Below, one piece after another: positions 38,066 to 45,496 of a stretch of 63,866 nt of DNA (the first letter of the stretch is position 1; each line of letters starts with the position of its first letter). The stretch comes from Stenotrophomonas sp. PS02298. Its GTDB lineage: Bacteria > Pseudomonadota > Gammaproteobacteria > Xanthomonadales > Xanthomonadaceae. A program made the translations under genes and the position numbers. The notes beneath the pieces are model-generated. The model did no database searches. It had not been told where the DNA came from and saw only the letters and a list, made by a program, of their open reading frames with translations. Location: NCBI RefSeq assembly GCF_029959445.1, contig NZ_JASCOR010000005.1:1-63866 (forward strand). The letters are read 5' to 3'.

Positions 38066-38270
38066 TCGGATGCCCCTTGCCTTCGATCATGTCGCTGAAG
38101 TCCAACCACGTGCCCTCATAGGCCGCAGCCATACCCCGCAGGTGTGCTGCCTTCTCGCCACGCGCATTGGCCGCTTCGGCTTTACAGCGCCTGGCCATGT
38201 CGTGGTATTCATCGCGCAGGCGGGTCAGGTCCGACACCGTCGCCACGACTTCCTTTTTCTTGCTGCTCAC
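38046..38270 (-). CDS. Small phage protein, unknown
   Basis: 74 residues. Charged, helical sequence (VSDLTRLRDEYHDMARRCKAEAANARGEKAAHLRGMAAAYEG). The start overlaps the Rz-like stop (ATGA) and the end overlaps the zinc-finger gene by 20 bp, so translation is probably coupled. No family recognised. Confidence 0.65.
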   Translation of the reverse strand: MSSKKKEVVATVSDLTRLRDEYHDMARRCKAEAANARGEKAAHLRGMAAAYEGTWLDFSDMIEGKGHPSARRRG

Positions 38271-38646
38271 GGCTGCAGCCCTGTAGCTGGACCTGCTCCA
38301 GCGCCTTGCAGTACCAGTCCCACGCCGTCCGCTGGTACTCCAGCGAGGCCTGGATCAACCGCGATTTCGAAGCCCTGCAGTCGTGGTGCAGCGCCGCCAC
38401 CTGGTCGTGGTTGTCCAACAGCACCGCCCAGGCGTCCGACGTGGCCAGCGGCAGCTCCGGGCATTCCTCCCGCAGGCTGGCGCTCGGTCCCGGTGGCGGG
38501 ATCGGCGGCGGCGGGCCCTTGATTGGAACGGTTCCAGTGCTGCAGGACGTCATCGCCAGCGCGGCCATCACGCAGGTCAGGACGATTGCGCAGCAACTGT
38601 TCCAGCTCAGCGCGCTGGGCCTGTTGGAATTTGCGGTTGGCTTCAT
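38209..38646 (-). CDS. Outer-membrane spanin lipoprotein (Rz1-like), out-of-frame within Rz
   Basis: 145 residues if begun at the ATG at 38646, which gives a lipoprotein signal (KPTANSNRP, then AIVLTCVMAALAMTSC) ending in a lipobox LAMTSC. A Pro-rich stretch (GPPPPIPPPGP) follows directly, as in Rz1 proteins. It is longer than lambda Rz1. The reading frame lies almost fully inside the Rz-like gene. The exact start is uncertain. Confidence 0.72.
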   Translation of the reverse strand: MKPTANSNRPSALSWNSCCAIVLTCVMAALAMTSCSTGTVPIKGPPPPIPPPGPSASLREECPELPLATSDAWAVLLDNHDQVAALHHDCRASKSRLIQASLEYQRTAWDWYCKALEQVQLQGCSREQQEKGSRGDGVGPDPPAR

Positions 38647-38932
38647 GGTCGGTTTCCAGTTGGGCGGCGATGGCGTCCATGCGATCTGCAGCATTGGCGT
38701 AGTCCAGGGTGGAGTTGACGGCGATCTGGCGGAGCTGCTCGGCCTCACCCTGCAGCTGCTCGATGTAGGCTTGGTCTTGCTTGCGGTCCTGCAACGCCTG
38801 GGCGCCTTCGGCCCAGCGATTGCCCGCCCACAGGCTGACCACCGCGACCACCACCATCACAACCAGCAGGGCAATGCCGGCGATGGGCAGCAGCTGCTGC
38901 ACGCTTGCCTTTGCTACGGCGTCCTTCAGCAT
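38267..38932 (-). CDS. Inner-membrane spanin (Rz-like)
   Basis: 221 residues. One N-terminal membrane helix (about 13-36, LLPIAGIALLVVMVVVAVVSLW) precedes a coiled-coil periplasmic part (DQAYIEQLQGEAEQLRQIAVNSTLDYANAADRMDAIAAQLE). The last 100 residues are Gly/Ala/Pro-rich, probably because the frame is shared with Rz1. It overlaps the transglycosylase stop. It joins inner and outer membranes at the last step of lysis. Confidence 0.8.
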   Translation of the reverse strand: MLKDAVAKASVQQLLPIAGIALLVVMVVVAVVSLWAGNRWAEGAQALQDRKQDQAYIEQLQGEAEQLRQIAVNSTLDYANAADRMDAIAAQLETDHEANRKFQQAQRAELEQLLRNRPDLRDGRAGDDVLQHWNRSNQGPAAADPATGTERQPAGGMPGAAAGHVGRLGGAVGQPRPGGGAAPRLQGFEIAVDPGLAGVPADGVGLVLQGAGAGPATGLQP

Positions 38933-39648
38933 GTGGGCACCCCTTGCCAGCCAGCGGCCAGGTACGCCGGTTCCAGCGTCAGCAGGATGCGACGGGGATA
39001 CGCGGTGTTTTCCTTGTGTGCCCAGCCAGCACGAACACGGTGTGGCTCGACCGCTCGCCAGTCATTGGCGTTGTCGCCAGCGGCCAAGGCCTTGCGGCGC
39101 TCGCGCAACATCCAGCCTTCGCCGCCGTTGTATCCGCGCAAGGCGAACACCCAGCGGCTGCATTGGTCCACCGTCCCGCCACCGATTGGCGCCACGCGGT
39201 CGTACAGCCAGCGGTCGTACAGTGCGGCGGCCAGAATGGCCTGCTGGGCGTTCCAGGGATCGAAGTTGCCCAGCTCGCGCGGGTAGACGGTGCCAATCCA
39301 GCTGGCTGTCGCTGGCATGAATTGCGCGATGCCGATTGCACCAGCGCCGGACTTGGCGCTCGGCCGGAATGCAGATTCCTGGTGCAGCTGTGCGGCGAGT
39401 CTGGCGGCATTGCCATCCACGCCCCAGGCACGGGCAGAGGCTTGCTCCACGCGATGGCGATACAGCGCTGAGGCTGGTGCTACGCGTGCCGTCGATGGAG
39501 CTGGCGATGCCGCTGCGGCCGGGTTGGAGACGATTCCGTAGATCAGGCCGGCGTAGACCAAGACCAAGAGCACGATGCCAACTGCGGCTTCCAGGCAATC
39601 AACGCGGTTCCGTTTGCAGAGCGCTTTCCAGCGCGCCCAGGCGTTCAT
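38926..39648 (-). CDS. Lytic transglycosylase endolysin with signal anchor
   Basis: 240 residues. A hydrophobic helix (about 21-40) near a basic N-terminus suggests a signal anchor (possibly SAR type). The SLT catalytic domain has Glu91 in QLHQESAFRP, then SGAGAIGIAQFMPATA and a late FALRGYNGGEGW. It cuts peptidoglycan and replaces the muramidase Lys of Mu. It overlaps the holin gene by 4 bp. Confidence 0.88.
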   Translation of the reverse strand: MNAWARWKALCKRNRVDCLEAAVGIVLLVLVYAGLIYGIVSNPAAAASPAPSTARVAPASALYRHRVEQASARAWGVDGNAARLAAQLHQESAFRPSAKSGAGAIGIAQFMPATASWIGTVYPRELGNFDPWNAQQAILAAALYDRWLYDRVAPIGGGTVDQCSRWVFALRGYNGGEGWMLRERRKALAAGDNANDWRAVEPHRVRAGWAHKENTAYPRRILLTLEPAYLAAGWQGVPTC

Positions 39649-39959
39649 CCGATCAGGCCTGCGGCGATCATGGCGGCGGCGATCAGAACGCCGCGGCGAC
39701 TCTGTGCCATCGACCGTTCGATACCGTCCAGGTGACGCGGATCGGAATCAGGGAAAGCGGCACGGTCGAAGCCGTAGCCGATTGCACCTGCCATCGTGAT
39801 CTTCGCTGCGGCCCACAGGTAACTGGCCACCAGCAGGTTGTTGAAGGTGGCCACCACCAGCAACAGCAGCACGCTGAGGGCCAGCCAGAGCCAGATGCGG
39901 CCGATACGGTTGCCGAAAGACTCCAGCGAGGATTTCAGTTTGTCGATTCTGTGACTCAT
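39645..39959 (-). CDS. Putative holin
   Basis: 104 residues from the ATG at 39959 (GGAGCG upstream). Three hydrophobic segments (about 22-40, 42-62, 91-103) and a basic N-terminus; IWLWLALSVLLLLVVATFNNLLVASYLWAAAKITMAGAIGYGFDR fits the putative holin family of Mu-like phages. It is the first gene of the lysis/late operon. Confidence 0.78.
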   Translation of the reverse strand: MSHRIDKLKSSLESFGNRIGRIWLWLALSVLLLLVVATFNNLLVASYLWAAAKITMAGAIGYGFDRAAFPDSDPRHLDGIERSMAQSRRGVLIAAAMIAAGLIG

Positions 39960-39970
39960 CCGTGCGCTCC

Positions 39971-40007
39971 AAAAAAGAAGCCGGCGGCGGGACGAGCCGC
40001 CGCCGGC
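39971..40007 (-). terminator. Strong intrinsic terminator abutting the holin ribosome site
   Basis: On the minus strand an 11-bp stem gccggcggcgg/ccgccgccggc (loop ctcgtc) is followed by TTCTTTTTT, which runs straight into the GGAG of the holin. Transcripts from upstream should end here unless antiterminated. Confidence 0.8.
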
Positions 40008-40079
40008 AAGGCGCAGGGATATCGGATGCCATGCCAACCGTTCCCCACGGGCTCCACTTTGCGTGGATGCGCCGCGCGA

Positions 40080-40099
40080 TTGGGTGCGACATTTATCGC
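40080..40099 (-). promoter_or_regulatory. Dyad GCGACATTTATCGC, putative late-activator site
   Basis: TTGGGTGCGACATTTATCGC differs from the gpI upstream copy by only three bases. It lies about 130 bp before the holin and just after the mor terminator. Confidence 0.55.
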
Positions 40100-40128
40100 A
40101 AAAAGAAAGCCCCGCAGTGCGGGGCTTT
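40099..40128 (-). terminator. Terminator of the early/mor operon
   Basis: Minus strand stem aaagccccgc/gcggggcttt with a 3-base loop, followed by CTTTTT. It lies 9 nt after the mor stop. Confidence 0.88.
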
Positions 40129-40136
40129 GGTTGGGC

Positions 40137-40559
40137 TCAATCCGGTTCGTGGAAGAGACTGCCTTGCGTTCGTCGCCTATGCAATCTCCCTTGGATACGC
40201 ACGATGCGTTCGATGTGTTGCTGGCTCATCTTGTACTCAGCGGCCAGGGCGCCCATGTTGTCGCGGTTCGCACGGCGGAAGATCTCCGCGTCACGCAAGG
40301 CCACATTCAAGCTGTCCCCGCTGGGCAAGTAATGCGAACGGCCACCCCAAAGCTGGGAGAGCGCCAGCATACCGGCGCGGGCGAGATTCATCGCGTCCTC
40401 TGGTGAGTAGCCCATGCGCCGGAAGGTCGCTTCCTGAACTTCTACAGCCTCGACCAAACTGCGCGCCCACTTCTTCGATGGCACGTCGTCGAAGCTTGCT
40501 TTCATGTAGCGCTCTGGATCGAATTCATCGCTGAGCGGCAGGTCGATCTGGTCGGTCAT
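40137..40559 (-). CDS. mor: Mor-type transcriptional activator
   Basis: 140 residues, similar to Mu Mor (129). WGGRSHYLPSGDSLNVALRDAEIFRRANRDNMGALAAEYKMSQQHIERIV is the Mor/C family DNA-binding core. It is the last gene before the lysis cassette, and no separate C gene is present, so it may activate the late genes directly. The preceding gene overlaps by 1 bp. Confidence 0.92.
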   Translation of the reverse strand: MTDQIDLPLSDEFDPERYMKASFDDVPSKKWARSLVEAVEVQEATFRRMGYSPEDAMNLARAGMLALSQLWGGRSHYLPSGDSLNVALRDAEIFRRANRDNMGALAAEYKMSQQHIERIVRIQGRLHRRRTQGSLFHEPD

Positions 40560-41155
40560 TACTGGCTCCCGTACTTCTCATGTGCCTTGGCCCGTTCGGC
40601 CTCGGCCATCTCTGGGGTGAACTGGTCCATCTCCACCATGCGTTCAATCCACTTCAACTGCCGTTCCAACGGTGTTTCCGGGTGTGGTGATGGCGTGATG
40701 CCGGTGGTGGTGCCCAGGTGACGCCCTGCACGGGCATCCTCTTCTTTCCTGCGCTCCTGCTTGGCATCGGCCTTGTCGGCCAAGCCGAACACCACGGCGC
40801 GCAGGTAGTTATGGCCATCCAGCGGCAACGCCAGGCTGGCGCGCTGTGCAAGCATGGTTTCCATGCCAGCCAGCCAATGGCCAGGCGCTGCAGGACGGCG
40901 CACGCCGCTGCGTTCGTCCTTACATACGCTGCCAACCGCCACCAGGTCGGCCACTTCCTGGGCGAGCTTCACCGCACGGGCAAGGCGCACACCCTGCTTG
41001 GCGGGCTTGAACAAGCCGAGGTACGAAAGCGTGGTGCGGCCAAGCTCAGGGCCAAGGCCTGCTGCGATCAATGCCAGGCGCTTACCTTCCTCTTCAATGA
41101 AGAAGGTCGTTACATGACCCTGGGTGCCGCATTCGGGGCAGGTTGCACGCATCAA
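40559..41155 (-). CDS. Early-region zinc-ribbon protein, unknown
   Basis: 198 residues. An N-terminal single C-x2-C (CPECGTQG) is followed by helical sequence with a Lys/Arg-rich segment (KADAKQERRKEEDARAGRH) and a C-terminal helix. The family is not recognised. It overlaps its neighbours by 1-4 bp. Confidence 0.75.
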   Translation of the reverse strand: MMRATCPECGTQGHVTTFFIEEEGKRLALIAAGLGPELGRTTLSYLGLFKPAKQGVRLARAVKLAQEVADLVAVGSVCKDERSGVRRPAAPGHWLAGMETMLAQRASLALPLDGHNYLRAVVFGLADKADAKQERRKEEDARAGRHLGTTTGITPSPHPETPLERQLKWIERMVEMDQFTPEMAEAERAKAHEKYGSQ

Positions 41156-41421
41156 TCGTGCCCCAGCAAGCGCGGGCGGCGTGGCGAACGGGGTGGCGTG
41201 TCTGCCTTCGCCTGCACGTCCTTCGGCGACACCATCACCATCTCGCAGCGCGGGCGCTCACCCGCAAGCCAACAGCCGCTGTCACCCTGATAGTCGTACT
41301 CGACTTCGACGGCGTTGCGAATCAAACCCATCAACTTCAAGCCGTCTGCTACGGGCAGCATTACGTTGGTAAAGCCAATCTTGACCACACAGTAGTCCTG
41401 CGGCGACTTCTTCGCGCTCAT
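41152..41421 (-). CDS. Small early protein, unknown
   Basis: 89 residues. VVKIGFTNVMLPVADGLKLMGLIRNAVEVEYDYQGDSGCWLAGERPRCEMVMV suggests a compact alpha/beta fold; the tail is Pro/Arg-rich. It overlaps gemA by 4 bp. No family recognised. Confidence 0.72.
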   Translation of the reverse strand: MSAKKSPQDYCVVKIGFTNVMLPVADGLKLMGLIRNAVEVEYDYQGDSGCWLAGERPRCEMVMVSPKDVQAKADTPPRSPRRPRLLGHD

Positions 41422-41852
41422 CGCGCCCTCCTATTCGCATCGATCTGAAGCGCAGCCACCAGCTTGTGCAGCTGGTTGGCATTGAGCCATTCCAGACGTT
41501 CAACCTTGAACATGTGCTGGGCAGTGGCACGGGCGTATTCCCAGTCCCGGCCAGCGTCGGCCAGCAACGCTTCCAGCTTGCGCATCAGCGGCGTCTTATC
41601 GGTATCTGCAGGGCGGCCGCGATAGGCCGCCTTGCCATTGGCTTTCTTCTTGTCCACGAAACCCTTGGAGACCAGCGCCGCAATGACCTTGTCGCGCTCG
41701 CTGTCGGTCATCTTGGCGGCCGAATCCTTGCCTGTGATGTTGCGATAGAGGGCACGCCTGGTTTCTTCATCCATACCGAGCTGGGCGGCGGCGATGTGGA
41801 CCTTGGCGAGCTGGGCACTGCGGGCGCTCTTGCCTTGGGTACGGCTCACCAT
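41418..41852 (-). CDS. gemA: Regulatory protein GemA (Mu gp16, DUF1018)
   Basis: 144 residues. LAKVHIAAAQLGMDEETRRALYRNITGKDSAAKMTDSERDKVIAAL and RDWEYARATAQHMFKVERLEWLNANQLHKLVAALQ are the GemA/gp16 marks. In Mu it affects host gene expression and gyrase-related supercoiling. It sits in the semi-essential early region as expected. Confidence 0.9.
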   Translation of the reverse strand: MVSRTQGKSARSAQLAKVHIAAAQLGMDEETRRALYRNITGKDSAAKMTDSERDKVIAALVSKGFVDKKKANGKAAYRGRPADTDKTPLMRKLEALLADAGRDWEYARATAQHMFKVERLEWLNANQLHKLVAALQIDANRRAR

Positions 41853-42103
41853 GAGTCACGGTCTCCGTTGTCGATGGCTTCAAAGCGCCAGGAGTCGATA
41901 TCCACGGCGGCGCGTACGGCCGAGGCGGTGACGCCACAGCCAATCTGGTTGCTTGCCTTGGTGGCAAGGCGTTCAGCTGCTGCCATCGCATCGGCCCTTG
42001 CTGGCGCTCGGCCATCCGGCCCGTGATTGCGGCGCAGCTGGGGCAGGAGCCAAACCAGCAGGTTGTTGATGTCCCGGGCGGTTTGGTTGTCGGTGACGGC
42101 CAT
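41846..42103 (-). CDS. Small early protein, unknown
   Basis: 85 residues from the ATG at 42103, which overlaps the upstream stop. AVTDNQTARDINNLLVWLLPQLRRNHGPDGRAPARADAMAAAERLATKASNQIG is helical. It is a typical filler gene of Mu-like early regions; function unknown. Confidence 0.72.
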   Translation of the reverse strand: MAVTDNQTARDINNLLVWLLPQLRRNHGPDGRAPARADAMAAAERLATKASNQIGCGVTASAVRAAVDIDSWRFEAIDNGDRDSW

Positions 42104-42807
42104 CAGTGGGCCTCCAGCTTCTTCTGCCCTTCGGACAGGCCTTGATTCAATTGCGCCTGGCGGCCAGCTTCCCATCCCGCCCAGCGGTCATTCTCACTGG
42201 CGCGGCCTTTCTTGATCTCTTTGCCGCTGGTGCTGCCCAACTCGCCGTGATGGTGTCTGATTGCGGCATCAAGGGCCGCTTGCCTGCCCTCTGGAAGTTC
42301 GGCGCGCGGAAACAGCCTGCAGAGTGCAGACACAAAGCCCACCGCGAACTCTTCCCCGCGACGATCCTTGTTCGCCTGCTTGCGGATGCGCTTGGTGTGT
42401 GCAGCTTTGCCGCGCTGGAGCTGACGACGGAGGACGGCAAAGGCGTAGCTGGCGACCTGCGGATCTGCTCCGGCGCCGTGGAAGTGGATCACCGTCTCGG
42501 CAACCACGCGGAGTAAACCATCGCGTACGACAGTGCGACGACGTAGTTGAATAACAGGGGCGCAACGGTAGCCATCAGCGACAAGGTTCGCCAGTGCAAG
42601 CAAGGACGGGGGAACCATCCCGCCGCGATATCCCGTGGATGCCTCGGCTGCACCGATCTCAGAGGCAGCTGCATCGGCTTCGTTGAGGCCGTACTTGTCC
42701 ATCAACGCCCGAGCCTGCCGCAGGGCGGTTGCAGCTTCGGTTGAATTTGCCGAGCCTGCCATGCGCAGGCAGGCCTGGATCTTGCGGAGTGCCTTTTCCC
42801 TATCCAT
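42103..42807 (-). CDS. DUF2786-domain early protein
   Basis: 234 residues from the ATG at 42807. The first about 40 residues (MDREKALRKIQACLRMAGSANSTEAATALRQARALMDKYGLNEAD) are DUF2786. The rest is basic and helical and resembles the DUF7168-type partner domain. Common in early regions of transposable and other phages; function unknown, possibly nucleic-acid binding. Confidence 0.85.
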   Translation of the reverse strand: MDREKALRKIQACLRMAGSANSTEAATALRQARALMDKYGLNEADAAASEIGAAEASTGYRGGMVPPSLLALANLVADGYRCAPVIQLRRRTVVRDGLLRVVAETVIHFHGAGADPQVASYAFAVLRRQLQRGKAAHTKRIRKQANKDRRGEEFAVGFVSALCRLFPRAELPEGRQAALDAAIRHHHGELGSTSGKEIKKGRASENDRWAGWEAGRQAQLNQGLSEGQKKLEAH

Positions 42808-42808
42808 A

Positions 42809-43084
42809 TCAGTGCTTCCGTTGGGCCGCGTCGGCAACAGCAGCGGCCTCGCGCACGATCTTGGGTACGGCCTCGAAAAGGACCACGGTGACTTCGAGGC
42901 CGAGGCGACCTGACAGGCCACCAGCTATGCCTGCCAGCATTCCTGCAACCAGATCGGTGGCCTGTTCCTCCGTCATTCGGGTCACGCTGGCGTCGAGCAT
43001 CTGGAGGACACCGCCAGCCAGTGCGCTTGCGCTGCCGGGGATATCGGTCGGGCACACCTTGATTGCATTGACCTTCATGTTCAT
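42809..43084 (-). CDS. Small early protein, unknown
   Basis: 91 residues with Gly/Ala-rich helical sequence (ATDLVAGMLAGIAGGLSGRLGLEVTVVLFEAVPKIVREAAAVAD). It overlaps the upstream gene by 4 bp. No family recognised. Confidence 0.7.
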   Translation of the reverse strand: MNMKVNAIKVCPTDIPGSASALAGGVLQMLDASVTRMTEEQATDLVAGMLAGIAGGLSGRLGLEVTVVLFEAVPKIVREAAAVADAAQRKH

Positions 43085-43416
43085 GCCTGCACCTCCGCAG
43101 CCTTGTCTTCAAACCACACCAGCGCCTTGCAGCCGATGTTGCGCTTCATCACGAATGGCAGGGCGTCGCCGCGCTTGTCGATGTAGCGAACAGCAAGATC
43201 CAGCGCGTCCGCCTGGATCTTGCTGTCCGCCTCGACGGTGTCGCTGGTGTCGTAGTAGCGAACGCCTTCGGAGTAGACCTCCCTGGCGTACATCTCGATA
43301 TCGGCGCGCACGGCGGCATCGGCAATCTTGGTTGCCATGCGGACCTCGGTGTTGGCCATCAACAGCGCGATGGCATCGGCGGCGTTTGCCGCGTGGATCA
43401 TCAGTGTGCTCTTCAT
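43081..43416 (-). CDS. Small early protein, unknown
   Basis: 111 residues, mixed alpha/beta (RYYDTSDTVEADSKIQADALDLAVRYIDKRGDALPFVMKRNIGCKALVWFEDK). Tightly packed after the DUF3164 gene. No family recognised. Confidence 0.7.
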   Translation of the reverse strand: MKSTLMIHAANAADAIALLMANTEVRMATKIADAAVRADIEMYAREVYSEGVRYYDTSDTVEADSKIQADALDLAVRYIDKRGDALPFVMKRNIGCKALVWFEDKAAEVQA

Positions 43417-43418
43417 GG

Positions 43419-44033
43419 TCAGACCGCCGCGAAGTCGAGGGTGATTGCTTGGAAGTCGCCATCAGCGTTCCGCTCGTAGGCGCGCACGTAGGACTTTGAC
43501 CCCACTACCTGGACGGCTTCAGCGATGGCCTGCATCGCACGTAGCCACCGTTCATCCTTGATCGCGTGGCGGCGTAAGCCGAGCACTTGGCCGGTTCGGA
43601 TATTTCCCGCGCGATCCACCTTAAAGGCGTCATTTGCGATGATGCACAGTTCTGCGCGGGCGTTCTCCTTCCACTCGGTTAGGCACTCATCGATGAGTTT
43701 CTTTGCCGTTTGAAGGCGTTCATCGAAGCGGATGGTTTCCTGCACCTGCAGAACAACCTTCAGCTTGCCGTCGAAGGACATGAGCGTGATGTTGCCCTTC
43801 ACGCCGCCGATGTTGACGCCGTACTCCTGGGCGCTCAGGTCGACGAAGGCATAGATATCGTTGAACGTCTTTACCTTGCGTGCCCGCAGACGGGCGTGGT
43901 CCTCTTGGAAACCGGCAATAATTTCCTGCACCAAGCTGTCCCTGGTGAGGTCAATTGGCTTGATCATGTCCTCGGGTACAAAGCGGCCTTTGGCATCGAC
44001 CCGGCACCCTTCTGGGATTACGTCATTCTTCAT
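43419..44033 (-). CDS. DUF3164 family early protein
   Basis: 204 residues from the ATG at 44033 (AAGGAAA upstream). VPEDMIKPIDLTRDSLVQEIIAGFQE, KVKTFNDIYAFVDLSAQEYGVNIGGVKGNITLMSFDGKLKVVLQVQETIRFDERLQTAK match DUF3164, which follows the B gene in many Mu-like phages. Its role is unknown; proposed DNA-end or host-takeover functions are not proven. Confidence 0.9.
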   Translation of the reverse strand: MKNDVIPEGCRVDAKGRFVPEDMIKPIDLTRDSLVQEIIAGFQEDHARLRARKVKTFNDIYAFVDLSAQEYGVNIGGVKGNITLMSFDGKLKVVLQVQETIRFDERLQTAKKLIDECLTEWKENARAELCIIANDAFKVDRAGNIRTGQVLGLRRHAIKDERWLRAMQAIAEAVQVVGSKSYVRAYERNADGDFQAITLDFAAV

Positions 44034-44172
44034 TTGGGGTTTCCTTTTGTTGTTGCGGCTCGGGCTGACGTGCGTAGCCAGGGCCAAAGACTTGATCGAA
44101 CTGGCGGTGGAGCGCATCGGTGATGCGGTGGCCCTGCCAGGGCGGCATTTCCTCTTCTGGCGCACGGCTCAT
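44023..44172 (-). CDS. 49-residue early protein
   Basis: Begins with ATG overlapping the upstream stop (ATGA) and overlaps the DUF3164 start by 11 bp. The sequence MSRAPEEEMPPWQGHRITDAL...QKETPNEE is polar and acidic at its ends. The tight coupling on both sides is the evidence that it is real. Confidence 0.65.
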   Translation of the reverse strand: MSRAPEEEMPPWQGHRITDALHRQFDQVFGPGYARQPEPQQQKETPNEE

Positions 44173-44468
44173 CGCTGCGCTGCCTGCCGGTAGTCGGTTT
44201 CGTGGGCCTGTTCCCATTTGAGAAGGCATCCATGGAACGGCGCCACGTACACCCGCTTGGTTACCCCGGCGATGGTTTCGCGGCGGCACATCACGCCCTG
44301 GATGAAACAGCCGTCTGACGGGGGGGCGATGACGATGCAGACGCGCCGCTCGCTCAGGTTCACTTCCAGCGGAAAGCAGCCAGAGGCCTGCAGCTTCGGC
44401 AGTACATCGCCCAGTTCCAGCACCCGGATGCCGATCATTCCGCAGGCGCGGCTTGCTATCGCAGTCAT
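44169..44468 (-). CDS. Small early protein, unknown
   Basis: 99 residues from the ATG at 44468, overlapping the transposition ATPase stop. Cys-containing alpha/beta sequence (RRVCIVIAPPSDGCFIQGVMCRRETIAGVTKRVYVAPFHGCL). No family recognised. Confidence 0.68.
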   Translation of the reverse strand: MTAIASRACGMIGIRVLELGDVLPKLQASGCFPLEVNLSERRVCIVIAPPSDGCFIQGVMCRRETIAGVTKRVYVAPFHGCLLKWEQAHETDYRQAAQR

Positions 44469-45496
44469 TCGGTAGCCCCCAGCTCGCGCCACGCGGAACG
44501 CACGTCGTCGTAGCCCATGGCGCGCTTCTCTGCAGCTGCAAACATGTTGGCGAGTCGCAGCACCTTGCCCATGGCGCGCAGCCCACCAGGCTTGCTGGCG
44601 ATGTCTGACAGCAGGGTACGGGTCTTGCCGTCACGCACGTTCCAACCATCCAGTAGCGCGGCCACATCTTCCTGCGAGGGGCGGATCAGGCGGACCTTCT
44701 TGCCGATGCGGGAGAACAGCCGGTCAAGATAGGCCGCGCGATTGCCACCGGTCATGCGAGCGTAGACCGCCTCGTTTCCGACCAAGGCGATACCGATTCC
44801 GGTGGCATCGTGGATTGCGCGAATCTGATCGAGGGCAGCCTCGGTGAGGTGCTGGGCTTCATCAACCACCAGCAGGCCGTTGGTGTTGGCTACGCGCCGG
44901 CATGCGGCCGCATGCAACTTGTTGGCACCACCCGATGGGGTAAGGCCAAGCGCCTCTACAACCACCTCCAGCGACGTGACCACGTTGGCGCTGGCCTTCG
45001 TCATGGTGGCGTGCCACACGTTCGGTGCCATCGTCTTGTACTTGATGATGGCTTTTGTCTTGCCCAGGCCCGCGCTGCCGTAGACCACTGCCATGTCGCC
45101 TGCGAGTTGGGCGTAACGCAGTGCATCAATAACGCGGGTGCAGGTAGGCGTCTCGATGTAATCAGGTGCAGCCGGCATGGTTGCAGCCTGGGCACGCTGC
45201 GCCTGTGTAGTCTCTGCCCATCGCAGCATCTTGGCTTCGATGGCGGCATTGTCGCCGCCGTAGATGCCGCCCAGCCACTGGCTCAGCGTGGTGCTGCTTA
45301 CACCGGACTCGGCGGCGATCTTTGCCTGGGAAAGGCGCTTGTCATCAGCCTGCAGCGAACGAACCAGGGCGCGCACGTCGAGGGTGGATTCGGCTTCTGC
45401 GGCGGTCGGCAGGGTGGCGGCGGTAGTTGCGGCATCAAGCATGGCGGTGTTTCCCCTTTGGATCGTTGATTTGGTGGTTGTGGCGCTACTGCTCAT
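44465..45496 (-). CDS. Transposition AAA+ ATPase (MuB-like)
   Basis: 343 residues. An N-terminal helix-turn-helix (LSQAKIAAESGVSSTTLSQWLGGIYGG, about 55-81) precedes the AAA+ domain: Walker A YGSAGLGKTKA (about 139-149), Walker B GLLVVDEAQHL (about 206-216). It captures target DNA and activates the transposase, and should give cis-immunity. The start at 45496 overlaps the transposase stop; 45442 is an alternative. Confidence 0.92.
   Translation of the reverse strand: MSSSATTTKSTIQRGNTAMLDAATTAATLPTAAEAESTLDVRALVRSLQADDKRLSQAKIAAESGVSSTTLSQWLGGIYGGDNAAIEAKMLRWAETTQAQRAQAATMPAAPDYIETPTCTRVIDALRYAQLAGDMAVVYGSAGLGKTKAIIKYKTMAPNVWHATMTKASANVVTSLEVVVEALGLTPSGGANKLHAAACRRVANTNGLLVVDEAQHLTEAALDQIRAIHDATGIGIALVGNEAVYARMTGGNRAAYLDRLFSRIGKKVRLIRPSQEDVAALLDGWNVRDGKTRTLLSDIASKPGGLRAMGKVLRLANMFAAAEKRAMGYDDVRSAWRELGATE

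Noticed and set aside
42729-43499. 256-codon plus-strand frame in the early region
   Set aside because: Antisense to several overlapping genes with coupled starts; Arg/Pro/Ser-rich.
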